The notes: generated by a model from the sequence alone, not told the origin. DNA of 6,904 bases from Candidatus Atribacter hydrocarboniphilus (GCA_003542295.1 DPKX01000045.1:1-6904), one strand, 5' to 3'; positions 1 through 6,691 are shown, counted from the stretch's first letter. Program-made: numbers and translations.

Positions 1-750
1 CAAGTCCAAATTCAAAACTTATCCAAAAAAGGTGTCCTACATCCAGTTAACTTCGAGGTAAAAAAAGGTGAAATTTTAGGCATTGGAGGATTAGTGGGTG
101 CCGGTCGCTCAGAATTGGTAGGGCTGATCTTTGGGATTCAACAATCCGATAGCGGGAAGGTTATCATCAATGGAAAAGAAGCCGTTATTCATAATCCCCG
201 GGATGCTATTCGAGCTGGCATCGGCCTGATAACTGAAGATCGTCGCAAGCTCGGTCTCTTCATCGGCAGAAACCTCATTGAAAACATGGCCTTAGTCCAT
301 AATGACATTTTTAAAGGCTTTATAATCGATCGCGATGAAGAAAAAGAACTCTCAAATCAAATGGTGGAAGAGTTATCCATCGCAACCAGTGATATCAATC
401 AATTGGTAGAAGAACTATCAGGAGGCAATCAACAAAAGGTAGTTATTGCCCGATGGCTTCTCGATGACGCTACTTTGTGTATCTTTGATGAACCCACCAA
501 GGGAGTAGATATTGGCGCCAAGCAGCAAATCTATGAACTCATGGTGAAATTGGCTGAAAAAGGAAAGAGTATTATTATGGTCTCCTCTGATATGCCGGAA
601 CTGCTTTCTTTAAGCGATCGGATTGTTGTTATGCGTGATAACCGGGTTGTGGAAATCCTTGATAATCATCAAATTAAAGAAGAAGATTTAATAAAAAAAT
701 TCATGGGGGTCGAGGAAAAGGGAGAAAAGACCAATGCAGACAAACCCTAA
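1..750 (+). CDS. Sugar ABC transporter ATP-binding protein, C-terminal half (5' end outside window)
   Basis: This is the second nucleotide-binding domain of a tandem-domain CUT2 ATPase (RbsA/XylG/MglA-like), a cytoplasmic subunit that energises sugar uptake. The frame is open from base 1, giving 249 visible residues; family members are about 500 residues, so roughly the first half, with the catalytic first domain, is missing. A GTG at 94 lies inside the P-loop and is not a real start. Visible motifs are a degenerate Walker A GLVGAGRSE (visible residues 30-38, Arg in place of Lys, usual for this domain), signature LSGGNQQK (from 139), Walker B CIFDEPTKG with D163/E164, and SSDMPE in place of the H-loop, also usual. 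The tail is charged and hydrophilic. The stop overlaps the next permease gene by 17 nt, so the two are translationally coupled. The substrate cannot be read from this subunit. Confidence 0.95.
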   Translation, partial: QVQIQNLSKKGVLHPVNFEVKKGEILGIGGLVGAGRSELVGLIFGIQQSDSGKVIINGKEAVIHNPRDAIRAGIGLITEDRRKLGLFIGRNLIENMALVHNDIFKGFIIDRDEEKELSNQMVEELSIATSDINQLVEELSGGNQQKVVIARWLLDDATLCIFDEPTKGVDIGAKQQIYELMVKLAEKGKSIIMVSSDMPELLSLSDRIVVMRDNRVVEILDNHQIKEEDLIKKFMGVEEKGEKTNADKP

Positions 751-1771
751 TGTGAAACCACCTGGTGTTGGAAGTGGAACATTAGTTAAAAACAACAAGT
801 ATCAATTGATATTTCGTAGTCAGTGGTTTCTCCTTTTGTTGGCTGAATTTCTCATCGCTATTATTACTGGAATCGTCAATCCCAGGTTTTTTACCATAAG
901 CAATGTTATTAATGTTTTGGAACAAATAGCCGTCCTTGGAATTGTCTCATCAGGAATGACATTATTGATTATTTCCGGTGAAATTGATATTTCTGTTGGG
1001 GCTAATATTGGATTATCCTCCTGTGTAATGGCAATTATGATTAAGAGCGGCATAGGTGTCTTCCCTTCTTTTGTCACCGGTATTGCCTTGGCAATTTTTA
1101 GTAGCTTTTTAGTTGGGTTGACTGCTCATACCTTTAAAGCCCCTTCCTTCATTACCTCGTTGGCATTTATCAGCGTTTTCCAGGGAATCGCTTTGGCCAT
1201 CACCAAAGGGTCCTTTCAAACTATTTACGGCCAAGCTGAAACGATTGGTATGACTCGTTTAGGAAATGTTCTTCCTTTGAGCTTTGTCATCAGCCTGGGT
1301 GCTTATTTGGTCGTTCATTTCATATTGGCTTATACCAAGTTTGGGCGGAGAATTTACTCAGTAGGCAGCAACCCGGCGGCAGCTTATCTCTCGGGAATTT
1401 CAGTGATTAAAACCAAGTATTATGCTTTTCTTTTCAGCGGTTTTTTTGTTGGAATCGGCTCCATGGTTTTACTTTCGAGAATTGGCGCTGCTCAACCTTC
1501 AACCGGAAGCGGAATCGAGCTAAAAGCCATCGGTGCTGTCGTCATCGGAGGCACACCCTTATCAGGAGGAAAAGGAAGAATTATCGGAACCCTTCTGGGA
1601 GTTCTGCTTATGGGAATCATCTCCAATGCCCTCAACATGATGCGGGTAAATCCTTATTATCAACAAGTTACCTTTGGTTTACTCATCATCGCTTCGCTGG
1701 CTATGAGCATTTTCAGTTCTTATAAAGGTCATGCCCGATCGGAGAAAAGCACTAAAAAAGCTATTGAGTAA
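734..1771 (+). CDS. Sugar ABC transporter permease (RbsC-like, CUT2 family)
   Basis: This inner-membrane permease (345 residues) should form the translocation channel with the ATPase encoded just upstream. It has a hydrophilic N-terminus (about residues 1-29), then a run of hydrophobic segments through about residue 328 and a short basic tail. Family hallmarks are SGEIDISVG (81-89), the cytoplasmic ATPase-coupling loop around FGRRIYSVGSNP (203-214) followed by AYLSGI, and AIGAVVIGGTPLSGG (265-279). The ATG at 734 lies inside the end of the ATPase gene and is preceded by AAGGGAG (718-724) at a 9-nt spacing; a GTG at 752 has no such site. The length is normal for the family (about 310-350). The neighbouring isomerase gene suggests a sugar or polyol substrate, but specificity is not visible in the permease. 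Confidence 0.95.
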   Translation: MQTNPNVKPPGVGSGTLVKNNKYQLIFRSQWFLLLLAEFLIAIITGIVNPRFFTISNVINVLEQIAVLGIVSSGMTLLIISGEIDISVGANIGLSSCVMAIMIKSGIGVFPSFVTGIALAIFSSFLVGLTAHTFKAPSFITSLAFISVFQGIALAITKGSFQTIYGQAETIGMTRLGNVLPLSFVISLGAYLVVHFILAYTKFGRRIYSVGSNPAAAYLSGISVIKTKYYAFLFSGFFVGIGSMVLLSRIGAAQPSTGSGIELKAIGAVVIGGTPLSGGKGRIIGTLLGVLLMGIISNALNMMRVNPYYQQVTFGLLIIASLAMSIFSSYKGHARSEKSTKKAIE

Positions 1772-1785
1772 AAGGAGAGCTTTTT

Positions 1786-2661
1786 ATGAAAATTAGTTTT
1801 CACACCGACGCTTTTAATTCATCAGTTTTTAATTTCGAAAAAGCCTTGCAATGGGCTCATAAAAATGATGTTCATTTTATCGAATGCGGATCTTTAGAAG
1901 GAGTCAATTGGATTCATGGTTTGGGGTATTTCCCTCATATTTCTTTATCAGAAGATCCGATGGAAATAAGAGAAAAGATGAAATCCTATGGTGTTCGTTT
2001 TTCTCAAATTGATGCAGCTTATCCTTTGTCGGGACATGACGGTTTATACTTTGGTGTGCAGTATGTTTTAAAAACCCTCCCCTGGGCGAAGATTGCCAAT
2101 TGTCCCAATATTGCTACCACCGATGGGTTGTATAAACCAGAAGGACTCTCTGAAGGTGATGCCTTGGAACTTATGAAGCATGCTTACGGAACCATTATTG
2201 AGAAAGCCGAACGATACAGCATTAACATTAACATCGAAGTCCACGGGTATTTCACGACGAAACCCGAATTCTTGGATAAGATGCTCAACTTTGCTCAAAG
2301 CGATTATTTTGGTTTAAATTTTGATACCGGCAACAGTTTTATTGCCGGTCAAGATCCGGTGGCTTTCTGTCAACAATTTATTAATAGAATTAAACATGTC
2401 CATATTAAAGACGTATCAACAAGTTTGGCAGATTCTTTAAGAGGGAAAGAAACCGGTATCGGTATTAGTCATGCTGCTATCGGTGAAGGAGTCAATGCCG
2501 AAAACATTGTAACCGTCATTAAAATGCTCCGAGATTCTGGCTATAACGGTGTATTGAGCATCGAATGTGAAGGCCAGGGAGGACCCTTAATCGAGAAATC
2601 TCTTCACTGGCTCAGGAATACTCTCCAAACTCTGAATATTCCAGAGGAAAAAAGCCTTTAG
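1786..2661 (+). CDS. Sugar (phosphate) isomerase/epimerase, TIM-barrel AP-endonuclease-2-like family
   Basis: This is a soluble cytoplasmic enzyme of 291 residues, a usual size for the xylose-isomerase-like TIM-barrel superfamily that includes ketose 3-epimerases, hydroxypyruvate isomerase and IolE-type enzymes. The likely divalent metal site is visible as four beta-strand-end residues: E151 in NIEVHG, D180 in NFDTGN, H206 in HVHIKD and E260 in LSIECEG, matching the Glu-Asp-His-Glu pattern known from D-tagatose/psicose 3-epimerases. The start is the ATG after AAAGGAGAG (1771-1779), which overlaps the permease stop; the gap is only 14 nt. It is therefore co-transcribed with the transporter and probably isomerises or epimerises the imported sugar or its derivative. 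The exact reaction is not resolved; a dehydratase of the IolE type is the main alternative. No signal peptide is seen. Confidence 0.88.
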   Translation: MKISFHTDAFNSSVFNFEKALQWAHKNDVHFIECGSLEGVNWIHGLGYFPHISLSEDPMEIREKMKSYGVRFSQIDAAYPLSGHDGLYFGVQYVLKTLPWAKIANCPNIATTDGLYKPEGLSEGDALELMKHAYGTIIEKAERYSININIEVHGYFTTKPEFLDKMLNFAQSDYFGLNFDTGNSFIAGQDPVAFCQQFINRIKHVHIKDVSTSLADSLRGKETGIGISHAAIGEGVNAENIVTVIKMLRDSGYNGVLSIECEGQGGPLIEKSLHWLRNTLQTLNIPEEKSL

Positions 2662-2726
2662 ACTAGCTTAAATAATGACCCTTGAATTTTTAGCTGGAAA
2701 AATTGCTATAAAAAAATTATTCATTA

Positions 2727-2740
2727 AGTAATCGGTTTCA
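2727..2740 (+). promoter_or_regulatory. Putative LacI/GalR-family operator, upstream copy (O1)
   Basis: AGTAATCGGTTTCA matches the general LacI-family operator pattern TGNAANCGNTTNCA at every fixed position except the first base. It shares the 10-base core GTAATCGGTT with the copy at 2826-2839, exactly 99 bp downstream. A perfect TATAAT (2752-2757) lies just downstream, and this site would cover its -35 position, so it could also silence a second promoter. The repressor gene is not in the window. Confidence 0.55.
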
Positions 2741-2797
2741 ATTTATTGGTTTATAATTCACTGATATGTAGCATTTTTTTAAAGAATTTATGGTTCG

Positions 2798-2826
2798 TTG
2801 ACAGTGAATGTTTTCTATGATAAATT
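2798..2826 (+). promoter_or_regulatory. Putative sigma-70-type promoter for the second transporter operon
   Basis: A perfect -35 TTGACA (2798-2803) is followed by a 17-bp spacer and the -10-like TAAATT (2821-2826, 4 of 6 consensus bases including the first two and the last). Transcription would start near 2833, leaving a leader of about 67 nt before the ATPase ATG at 2900. The -10 runs directly into the operator at 2826-2839, a typical arrangement for repression. TATGAT at 2816-2821 looks better as a -10 but is only 12 bp from the -35. The TATAAT at 2752 is a rival promoter element without a clear -35. Confidence 0.5.
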
Positions 2827-2839
2827 GTAATCGGTTGCA
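2826..2839 (+). promoter_or_regulatory. Putative LacI/GalR-family operator, promoter-proximal copy (O2)
   Basis: TGTAATCGGTTGCA matches all ten fixed positions of the LacI-family pattern TGNAANCGNTTNCA and is an imperfect palindrome (10 of 14 positions symmetric) with the central CG typical of that family. It overlaps the end of the -10 element and the predicted transcription start. A bound repressor would therefore block initiation of the ATPase-permease-binding-protein operon, with release expected when the cognate sugar is present. The role is inferred from sequence only. Confidence 0.65.
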
Positions 2840-2899
2840 TTTATTCAGCTTTTTTATCCAGCAAAGAGCAACAACCCAATCAATGAGGTAGGGGAAATT

Positions 2900-4426
2900 A
2901 TGAATCAGTTGAACTCAACTATTGGCGCTCCTCTGGTCGTGATGAAGGGGATTGTCAAATGTTTTCCTGGAGTTATTGCCCTTAACCAGGTCGATTTTGA
3001 ACTCCTTCCCGGAGAAGTTCATGTTCTGCTTGGTGAAAATGGAGCTGGGAAGTCAACTCTTATTAAGGTACTGAGTGGAGCATTTCCTGCAGATAGTGGA
3101 GAAATTTTTATTTACGGTGAAAAAGTCGTCATCGAATCTCCAGAAGTCCCTCTTAAAAAAGGACTGCGTTTTATTTACCAAGAACTCAATCTGGTTCCTC
3201 AAATTGATATTGCCCGCAACATATTCCTCGGAGTTGAACCCTTGGGTATCCGCAAGTTGGGGATTATCAATACCTCAACCCTCTACAAAACTGCGTCACA
3301 GCTTTTAGAGCGTTTCAATATCCAGTTAGATCCTCACCGAATTGTATCAACGCTCAGCGTTACCCAGCAAAAGATGGTTGAAATTGCTCGTGCCCTGGTT
3401 ACCGATGCTCGGGTTATCGTTCTTGATGAACCAACTGATGTGTTAGAAAGCACTTCTCGCAATGACCTTTTCAAAGTAATTAACCACCTTAAAAAAGAGG
3501 GAGTTGGTTTTATCTATATCTCCCACCGCTACGCTGAAGTTTATGAATTAGGTGATAGAGTCACCATCCTGCGAGACGGAAAAAATGTTGGTACTTTCTC
3601 TATTCGAGACCTTACCCTTGAAACCATGATTGAAAAAATGATTGGTGGGAAAATTGGTAAACAATATCCTTCCCTTCCAGCTCCTCAGGAAAAAATTATT
3701 CTTCGATTGGAAAATTTTTATAAAGGCACAGTGGTTCAAGGTGTTGATTTCTCACTTCGAAAAGGAGAATTATTAGGAATAACTGGTTTAATGGGAGCCG
3801 GAAAAACCGAGCTGGCTCGGGCGATCGCCGGGGTTGACCCGCCTACCAGTGGAAGTCTTTATATTGAAGATGAAAAAGTTATGGTAAGAACTCCTGAAGA
3901 AGCCATCCGTCATGGTATCTCATTTCTTACTGAAAATCGAAAAACTGAAGGATTAATTCTCGATCAATCCTTAAGAAACAATTATGGACTACCCAATATT
4001 AATCGATTGAGTCCTTTCGGTATGGTGAAGATTAAAAAAATGAATGATGAGATAGATTTTTACATGAAAGAATTAACTATCAAAGCACCTCATCGTTTTA
4101 CCTTGGCCGGTCAGCTCTCCGGGGGAAATCAACAAAAACTTGTTTTGGCCAAATGGTTAGGCACTCATGCCAAAGTCATCATTTTTGATGAACCTACCCG
4201 TGGTATCGATATCATTGGCCGTAGAGAGGTGTACCGAATTATGCAAGAACTCCTGGCCGAGGGAACCTCTATCCTTATGTTTACTTCCGATTATGCCGAA
4301 GCCATGGAAATGAGTCATCGTGTCATGGTAATGCGTCGAGGTAAAATTGTGAAAGAATTTCCTCGTAGTTCAGCTAGTGAAGATGACATTCTCAAGGCCG
4401 CTATAGGCGTCGGAGAATTTCGTTAA
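2900..4426 (+). CDS. Sugar ABC transporter ATP-binding protein, tandem-domain (RbsA/XylG/MglA-like)
   Basis: This complete 508-residue cytoplasmic ATPase has two fused nucleotide-binding domains, the normal size for CUT2 importers. Domain 1 (about 12-250) has Walker A GENGAGKST (45-53), Q-loop Q94, a degenerate signature LSVTQQ (152-157, usual for domain 1), Walker B VIVLDEPTD with E177, and H209 in ISHR. Domain 2 (about 266-500) has GLMGAGKTE (296-304), signature LSGGNQQK (406-413) and Walker B IIFDEPTRG with E431; TSDYAE replaces the H-loop. The domain 2 P-loop carries Lys302, where RbsA-type proteins commonly have Arg. The stretch after DEPTRGID reads IIGRRE rather than the common VGAKxE, and ESTS replaces the usual LT-containing D-loop after EPTD. 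The start follows GAGGT (2885-2889) and GGGGA (2891-2895). It is first in its operon, behind a LacI-type operator, and should pair with the permease at 4659. Confidence 0.96.
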   Translation: MNQLNSTIGAPLVVMKGIVKCFPGVIALNQVDFELLPGEVHVLLGENGAGKSTLIKVLSGAFPADSGEIFIYGEKVVIESPEVPLKKGLRFIYQELNLVPQIDIARNIFLGVEPLGIRKLGIINTSTLYKTASQLLERFNIQLDPHRIVSTLSVTQQKMVEIARALVTDARVIVLDEPTDVLESTSRNDLFKVINHLKKEGVGFIYISHRYAEVYELGDRVTILRDGKNVGTFSIRDLTLETMIEKMIGGKIGKQYPSLPAPQEKIILRLENFYKGTVVQGVDFSLRKGELLGITGLMGAGKTELARAIAGVDPPTSGSLYIEDEKVMVRTPEEAIRHGISFLTENRKTEGLILDQSLRNNYGLPNINRLSPFGMVKIKKMNDEIDFYMKELTIKAPHRFTLAGQLSGGNQQKLVLAKWLGTHAKVIIFDEPTRGIDIIGRREVYRIMQELLAEGTSILMFTSDYAEAMEMSHRVMVMRRGKIVKEFPRSSASEDDILKAAIGVGEFR

Positions 4427-4592
4427 AAGTCAATATTGATCTCGCCTCATTGCGGCTGGAGAATTTGAGGAGGTGGTTTAAAAAGAAGATGGTTTTTAGG
4501 TTTGTAAGAAGTCAAGAGAGATGATCATAATTAGCTTAACGTTGTCAAAAAAAAGTATCGTTTATTAAAAAAAGATAAGCCTTTAATCAAGC

Positions 4593-4607
4593 ATCGTTTA
4601 AAACAAT
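4593..4607. promoter_or_regulatory. Palindrome in the long ATPase-permease gap, possible operator or hairpin
   Basis: The 232-bp gap 4427-4658 has no convincing gene, terminator or promoter. It contains a 15-nt palindrome ATCGTTTAAAACAAT (six of seven pairs symmetric about a central A). Its ATCGTTTA half also occurs at 4557-4564, 36 bp upstream. A perfect 10-bp palindrome TCAATATTGA (4430-4439) follows the ATPase stop, and CCTCA (4445-4449) can pair with TGAGG (4466-4470). Such short AT-rich symmetries are common by chance, so function is uncertain. Confidence 0.2.
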
Positions 4608-4658
4608 GAAGCCTCACGTAATTCGTTTTAATAGAGTATAAAGGGGAGGATAGGTAAC

Positions 4659-5594
4659 ATGGTTTCATCATCCCTGTTGAAGCAATTTCAACGGGCAACC
4701 CAAGCTCTCTTAGGATTGGTTACCATCAATGTGATTTTTTTCATTTTTGCACCAACCTACCGAGCAATTAGCAATTTCCAAACCATTTTTTCCCAGGCAA
4801 CAGTCCTGGGTGTCATGGCGGTGGGCACCACGGTTGTTCTTTTATCCGCAGGTCTTGACTTATCAGTCGGATCGATTCTTACTTTTGTAGCTGTTTCTGT
4901 GGGCAGCATGCTCAACCTCCAATATCCAGTTTGGCTTATAGTATTCATCGCTCTTGGTATTGGCGCTTTTTGGGGAACCGTAAATGGCTTGATTATTGTA
5001 ATCACCGGCGTTTCACCATTGATCGTTACTTTGGGGATGATGATGATACTTCGGGGTTTCTCAGAACTATTGGGTGCCGGAAAAGACATGTCCTCTTTTC
5101 CTCGTGCTTTTCGAGCACTGGGATCAGGGTATTTTATACCAGTCTTAATCATGGCTGCTGCTTACCTAGTTGTGGCATTTATGCTGGGTAAAACTCGCCT
5201 TGGTTTTAATGCCTATGCTATAGGAGGAAACCAGGAAGTCGCTCGCTTATCCGGCATTAGAGTTAACAAATGTAAGGTCATCTACTATGCCATCGGCGGC
5301 TTAATGGCAGGACTAGCTGCGGTACTATTAACTGCTCGGTTGAACTTCGCCAATTCTACTTTTGGTCAAGGCATGGAAATGAACTCAATTGCTGCCGTGG
5401 TTATTGGTGGAACCAGCATGTCAGGTGGGATTGGTGGAGTTGGAAGAACAATCATCGGAGTCCTGATCATGACCTGTTTGGCCAGTGGATTAAGTCATAT
5501 GGGAGTTGGTTCTTCCTGGCAACGGGTTTCTATTGGTATCGTTATTATTTTAGCTGTCTGGATTGATACCGCTCAACGAAAAAGAACTTTATAG
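4659..5594 (+). CDS. Sugar ABC transporter permease (RbsC-like, CUT2 family)
   Basis: This 311-residue polytopic inner-membrane protein should be the channel subunit partnering the ATPase at 2900-4426 and the binding protein at 5709-6632. After a short amphipathic N-terminus (about 1-16), hydrophobic segments run to residue 302, ending in a basic tail. Family hallmarks are LLSAGLDLSVGS (61-72), the coupling loop LGFNAYAIGGNQEVARLSGI (181-200) and SIAAVVIGGTSMSGG (243-257). It is shorter at the N-terminus than the permease at 734-1771, and the two differ at many positions, so they look like separate family members rather than a recent duplication. The ATG follows GGAGG (4645-4649) at a 9-nt spacing. 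It lies 232 bp after the ATPase stop, far for this kind of operon, but no terminator is seen between them, so co-transcription remains likely. Confidence 0.95.
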   Translation: MVSSSLLKQFQRATQALLGLVTINVIFFIFAPTYRAISNFQTIFSQATVLGVMAVGTTVVLLSAGLDLSVGSILTFVAVSVGSMLNLQYPVWLIVFIALGIGAFWGTVNGLIIVITGVSPLIVTLGMMMILRGFSELLGAGKDMSSFPRAFRALGSGYFIPVLIMAAAYLVVAFMLGKTRLGFNAYAIGGNQEVARLSGIRVNKCKVIYYAIGGLMAGLAAVLLTARLNFANSTFGQGMEMNSIAAVVIGGTSMSGGIGGVGRTIIGVLIMTCLASGLSHMGVGSSWQRVSIGIVIILAVWIDTAQRKRTL

Positions 5595-5648
5595 AATAGG
5601 TGCTCTTTTACCAGTGAGTTTGAGTCTCTTTTATTTTAGAAATAATGA

Positions 5649-5664
5649 ACTTTTAATCAAAAGT
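5649..5664 (+). other. Small AT-rich stem-loop between permease and binding-protein genes
   Basis: ACTTTT and AAAAGT form a perfect 6-bp stem around the loop AATC in the 114-bp gap 5595-5708. No T-tract follows, so it is not a terminator. Intercistronic hairpins before binding-protein genes sometimes stabilise the downstream transcript, which must be made in excess, but this one is weak and may be chance. Confidence 0.2.
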
Positions 5665-5694
5665 CAATAAAGAAAAAATTAAAATTAAATCTGA

Positions 5695-5701
5695 AGGAGG
5701 G
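5695..5701 (+). promoter_or_regulatory. Strong ribosome binding site deciding the binding-protein start
   Basis: AGGAGGG, preceded by another A, lies 7 nt before GTG (5709) and 10 nt before the adjacent ATG (5712). Spacing slightly favours the GTG, but both starts are usable and differ by one residue in the signal peptide. The near-perfect site fits the need for high expression of a binding protein. Confidence 0.7.
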
Positions 5702-5708
5702 ATTTATT

Positions 5709-6632
5709 GTGATGAAAAAGCTTTTTTTACTGGTAATTTTGAGTCTTTTTCTTTGTGTTTTAGTCGGAAATGTGGCATTGGGTGAAGAAAAGAAAATTTC
5801 TATAGCCTATATAGGAGCCTCAACAGACCTGCCTTTTTGGATTACCTTAAGAAATGAAGCCCGCAATCAAGCTAATGAACTTGGTGTAGAGTTTATCGAT
5901 CTCACTCCTCCCAGCATGGATGCTCAAGCTCAAAAAAACTCCTTCGATAATGCCATTCAAATGGGTGTCAGCGGAATTATTGTAGGTGCAGCTGACAGCA
6001 GGGCTTTCGACGATTCACTGGACAAAGCAAGTGAAGTTGGAATTCCGGTAGTCGCCGTCGATACCGGAATCGACCATCCCCATATTGCCTCCCTGGTACA
6101 AACTGACAACCTTTCCTCGGCCAAAATTGCTGGTCAATATATCCTCGACCACATGACTCGTCCCGGAAAAGTGTTAATCGTTGGTGGTGTTTTAGGGCAT
6201 CAAACTGGCGATGCTCGTAAAAATGGCGTAACCGAAGTTCTTGAAGCTGCTGGGGTTGAAGTGATTTTCCGAGCTGCCGATTGGCTTCCAGAAAAAGCCT
6301 ATGAAGTTGCCCAAAACGAGTTAGCCGCCAATCCAGACGTAACAGCAGTTTTTGCTGCCTGGGATCCGGGAGCCATGTCAGCGAAATCCGTGGTAGCCGA
6401 AAGAGGACTGACGGGAAAGATTATTATTGTTGGATTCGATGGTGATCCAGCTAACTTAAAAGCAATTAAAGAAGGTGAGATTTTAGCAACCATTAAACAA
6501 GACAACGTGAAAATGGGACGGGATTCTGTCTCACTCTTGGTCGACATTATCAATGGAAAAGAAGTTCCAAAATACATTCCAATCGATGGTTTTATCATCG
6601 ACCAAAGTAATGTGGATGAATTTCTTCAATAA
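5709..6632 (+). CDS. Periplasmic sugar-binding protein of ABC transporter (RbsB-like, type 1 fold)
   Basis: This 307-residue secreted receptor should capture the sugar and deliver it to the permease at 4659. A signal peptide spans residues 1-25: MMKK, then a hydrophobic core, then NVALG with likely cleavage before EEKK. Cys16 is buried in the core without a lipobox, so the protein should be soluble rather than lipid-anchored. The mature part is a two-lobed periplasmic-binding-protein fold: N-lobe ISIAYIG (30-36), pocket candidates F43/W44, D118-T119 in AVDTG, R170 in GDARKNG, W218-D219, D244 in VGFDGDP and Q264 in TIKQDN. These match the layout of RbsB, but T119 and W218 stand where RbsB has Arg90 and Asn190 (by-eye alignment), so the ligand may not be ribose. 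It is last in the operon, directly before a strong terminator. A GTG start at 5709 or ATG at 5712 is possible. Confidence 0.95.
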   Translation: MMKKLFLLVILSLFLCVLVGNVALGEEKKISIAYIGASTDLPFWITLRNEARNQANELGVEFIDLTPPSMDAQAQKNSFDNAIQMGVSGIIVGAADSRAFDDSLDKASEVGIPVVAVDTGIDHPHIASLVQTDNLSSAKIAGQYILDHMTRPGKVLIVGGVLGHQTGDARKNGVTEVLEAAGVEVIFRAADWLPEKAYEVAQNELAANPDVTAVFAAWDPGAMSAKSVVAERGLTGKIIIVGFDGDPANLKAIKEGEILATIKQDNVKMGRDSVSLLVDIINGKEVPKYIPIDGFIIDQSNVDEFLQ

Positions 6633-6647
6633 GTAGAAAACCCTTTG

Positions 6648-6691
6648 ACCGATGTCTGGTTGATTTTAAATAACCAGACATCGGTTTTTTT
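6648..6691 (+). terminator. Strong intrinsic (rho-independent) terminator of the transporter operon
   Basis: ACCGATGTCTGGTT (6648-6661) pairs perfectly over 14 bp with AACCAGACATCGGT (6672-6685), closing a 10-nt loop. A run of seven T (6685-6691) follows at once. It begins 16 nt after the binding-protein stop, so it ends the transcript of the second operon. The opposite strand has only a short T-poor flank, so it probably acts in one direction. Confidence 0.95.

Noticed and set aside
94..750. GTG at 94 as a start for a 218-residue ATPase
   Set aside because: The GTG encodes Val inside the P-loop GLVGAGRSE, and the same frame is open with family-like sequence back to base 1; the gene is truncated by the window edge.
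820..1077. Minus-strand open frame inside the first permease
   Set aside because: It lies entirely within a well-supported permease gene on the other strand and has no recognisable domain or ribosome site; it is a shadow. The same holds for 2068-2298, 3548-3739, 4757-5152 and 6299-6598.
2682..2712. Possible terminator or promoter just after the isomerase gene
   Set aside because: AATTTTT/AAAAATT around AGCTGG is an all-A/T stem with no clean T-tract, and TTGAAT to TATAAA has a 19-bp spacer; neither is convincing.
4489..4524. Leader peptide MVFRFVRSQER after a GAGGAGGT motif
   Set aside because: The ribosome-site spacing is long, the frame is only 11 codons, and there is no run of regulatory codons or attenuator hairpin; kept only as part of the gap observation.
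4931..5191. Plus-strand open frame in another frame of the second permease
   Set aside because: It is wholly inside the permease gene, has low-quality composition and no start signal. The frame at 3075-3308 inside the ATPase is rejected for the same reason.
5603..5633. Direct repeat CTCTTTTA (5603-5610 and 5626-5633)
   Set aside because: Eight bases of low-complexity sequence in an AT-rich gap is expected by chance.
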